From Deinococcus soli (ex Cha et al. 2016) (lineage in GTDB: Bacteria > Deinococcota > Deinococci > Deinococcales > Deinococcaceae), in assembly GCF_001007995.1 (NCBI RefSeq), contig NZ_CP011389.1:2890501-2954500 (forward strand): 64,000 bases of DNA, in the 5' to 3' direction. Under the pieces are notes generated by a model. It did not search any database. It had not been told where the DNA came from and saw nothing but the letters and a program-made list of their open reading frames with translations. The translations under genes were made by a program, and so were the position numbers. Shown here one piece after another: positions 62,850 to 64,000 of this stretch; position 1 is the first letter of the stretch, and each line of letters starts with the position of its first letter.

Positions 62850-63277
62850 GGGCCGACCGGAGGCACTCAGCGCAGTGGGACGTCCACGTGCACGCCGACA
62901 CTGGCAGGGTGGCACTGTCGGTGGTCTCGCCCGACAGCAGGACGCCGCTACCCATGTCGATTCCCGCGGAAGGGATGCCATCTCGGTCGGTCATGTCCGC
63001 ACGTACCCAGGGCGAGGAGACTGCGTAGTCTGGTGCTTCCAGATATGGGCTGTCCCGACCCGTCCAGTCTCCGTTCGGTTGAACTGGACGGAGGCGTGTA
63101 CCCCACTTGAATCGGTGCTTGGCGCCACCGCTCAGGCCGAGGGCAATCTCTGCCCCAGCAGTCGAGAACGAGAAGAAGGGGTGCGGGCAGTCCGGGTTCC
63201 ATCACCCGGATGCCATCATCGCCGAATAAGCGCACAGGTGCACCACATGTGAGGCATGAAAGAGGATTAAGAACTGC
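62850..63277. other. Gap without recognisable gene
   Basis: About 430 bp between the glyS promoter and the last lipoprotein gene. Several short open frames exist on both strands (for example 62821-63252 plus and 62948-63235 minus), but none has a ribosome binding site, a family motif or the strong third-position GC bias of the neighbours. The base composition is somewhat lower in GC. It could be a decayed gene; I cannot say of what. Confidence 0.4.
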
Positions 63278-63283
63278 TAATCT
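63278..63283 (+). promoter_or_regulatory. -10 box, leaderless type (lipoprotein gene)
   Basis: TAATCT, 8 nt before ATG 63292. Confidence 0.5.
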
Positions 63284-63291
63284 TCCGCCGT

Positions 63292-63825
63292 ATGCGCAAG
63301 ATCGCCCTGACCGCCATCCTCCTCGCCACGCTGACTGCCTGCACCGCCGTACAGCCCGGTACCACCGATTACGCTCCGCTGGTTCAGTCCTCCCCCGAAT
63401 CAGTCACCCGTCTGGCCCCGGGCCAGACCGTGTACGTACAGTACACGTACCCCCGCGCGCTGCTTGACGAGAACGACGCCTTCGATGCCTATTTTGACGA
63501 CCTGACATTCAACTACTCGGGAGCCTCGGCGTCGAACCCCACCGTGCCGGACGTCTCCCGACCCGCGAACTGGCTGACACTCAAGTCCTTTGATGCGCCA
63601 AAGGGCGTGACCATCACGCCGACGAAGGTCATGATCATGCGGAAGGTCAACAAGACGACTGTCTCGATGGGCAGTGTGAATGTCCGCTACAACGAACAGT
63701 TCCAGGTGCTGTACAAGGTAGCTGCAGCGGCTGATGCCGAGACTGGAGTCGACCTGGCATCGGTGACGTTCACGAGCGGCAAGCAGGACGCAGACGTGAA
63801 ACTGCTCCTCAACGTCAACAAGTAA
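63292..63825 (+). CDS. Hypothetical small lipoprotein
   Basis: The 177-aa product has a lipoprotein signal (MRKIALTAILLATLTAC, lipobox LTAC, Cys17). The mature part reads as beta strands (TVYVQYTYPRALLDENDAFDAYFDDLTFNYSG, VNKTTVSMGSVNVRYNEQFQVLYKVAAAAD) and could be an immunoglobulin-like domain. No family is recognised. Codon use is less GC-extreme than in the core genes, which fits an accessory gene. Confidence 0.75.
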   Translation: MRKIALTAILLATLTACTAVQPGTTDYAPLVQSSPESVTRLAPGQTVYVQYTYPRALLDENDAFDAYFDDLTFNYSGASASNPTVPDVSRPANWLTLKSFDAPKGVTITPTKVMIMRKVNKTTVSMGSVNVRYNEQFQVLYKVAAAADAETGVDLASVTFTSGKQDADVKLLLNVNK

Positions 63826-63862
63826 TCCGTTCGCTGCGCCCCGTCTCCCTGGACAGCGGCGT

Positions 63863-63895
63863 CACGTGCCTCGCCCTGCGGTGGTGAGGCGCGTG
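63863..63895 (+). terminator. Likely terminator of the lipoprotein gene
   Basis: Thirteen-base arms (63863-63875 with 63883-63895) pair with two G-U pairs around a 7-nt loop, 37 nt after the stop. The last 105 bases of the window hold no recognisable feature. Confidence 0.55.
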
Positions 63896-64000
63896 CTGTA
63901 TTCGGTCACAGGTCGCCAGACAATCGGCTGTCCAAGACGGGGGGAGGACCGGGGCAGGGGGCGGTGGTTGCGTGATTGAAGCTCAAGTGGCGCTGGCTGA

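Noticed and set aside
62821..63252. Possible genes in the gap after glyS (also 62948-63235 minus and 62740-62994 minus)
   Set aside because: They lack ribosome binding sites, codon bias and motifs, and some overlap the T-box leader.

Overview
The window looks like a chromosomal segment of a Deinococcus species. Coding GC is very high, with C/G-ending codons. A UvrA and a GyrB gene each carry a radiation/desiccation response motif (RDRM)-like palindrome. The clpB promoter overlaps an HspR-type (HAIR) operator, and etfBA is preceded by a 15-bp palindrome of the form known for the Thermus regulator FadR. Many genes have a TANNNT -10 hexamer only 5-10 nt before the start codon, as expected for leaderless mRNAs in this genus. 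I see no insertion sequences, CRISPR arrays, tRNAs or rRNAs.

Layout. 0-1.4 kb: 3' end of an RsuA/RluB-type pseudouridine synthase, RNase P RNA between two related palindromic repeats, and a DUF423 membrane protein. 1.6-4.8 kb: cell division cluster mraZ-rsmH-ftsL-ftsI with MraZ-type operator repeats and a terminator, followed by an AT-rich gap. 5.2-11.1 kb: 3D-domain protein, ABC permease, pterin carbinolamine dehydratase, thioesterase, kynurenine formamidase, and a large BTAD/NTPase/TPR regulator. 11.1-23.4 kb: divergent subtilase, gyrB, VWA protein, a small unknown, S41 protease, lipoprotein, RlmI-like methyltransferase, double-GNAT protein, M23 endopeptidase and a TolB-like protein. 23.5-28.5 kb: uvrA with a coupled membrane gene, then a DsbA/DsbB disulfide pair. 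28.5-32.5 kb: SDR oxidoreductase, etfBA, an outer membrane barrel and a carboxymuconolactone decarboxylase family protein. 32.8-41.3 kb: compact clpC, a metallopeptidase broken by an in-frame stop, DUF2087-radA, a PH-like membrane protein, ArsR-SRPBCC pair, and a divergent LysR/MFS pair. 41.3-51.5 kb: clpB, a secreted unknown, a CrtC/AttH-like lipoprotein, and the branched-chain amino acid ABC transporter livK-livHMGF. 51.9-64 kb: M1 aminopeptidase, BON-BON-LysM protein, murD-ftsW, a secreted propeller-like protein, trmFO, DUF218 and DUF305 proteins, glyS with a T-box leader, and a small lipoprotein.

How it fits together. Envelope growth (mraZ-rsmH-ftsL-ftsI and murD-ftsW, about 50 kb apart), stress proteolysis and disaggregation (clpC, clpB) and genome maintenance (gyrB, uvrA, radA) dominate. 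Much of the rest encodes exported or envelope proteins. The most informative new content is regulatory: RDRM, HAIR, FadR-like and MraZ operators, the glyS T-box and the set of leaderless promoters. The most notable protein oddities are an Asp-to-Ile change in the GyrB EGDSAGG motif and the nonsense-interrupted HELAH metallopeptidase. I did not find a clearly new multi-gene system. The nearest candidate is the BTAD/NTPase/TPR regulator next to the divergent secreted subtilase.
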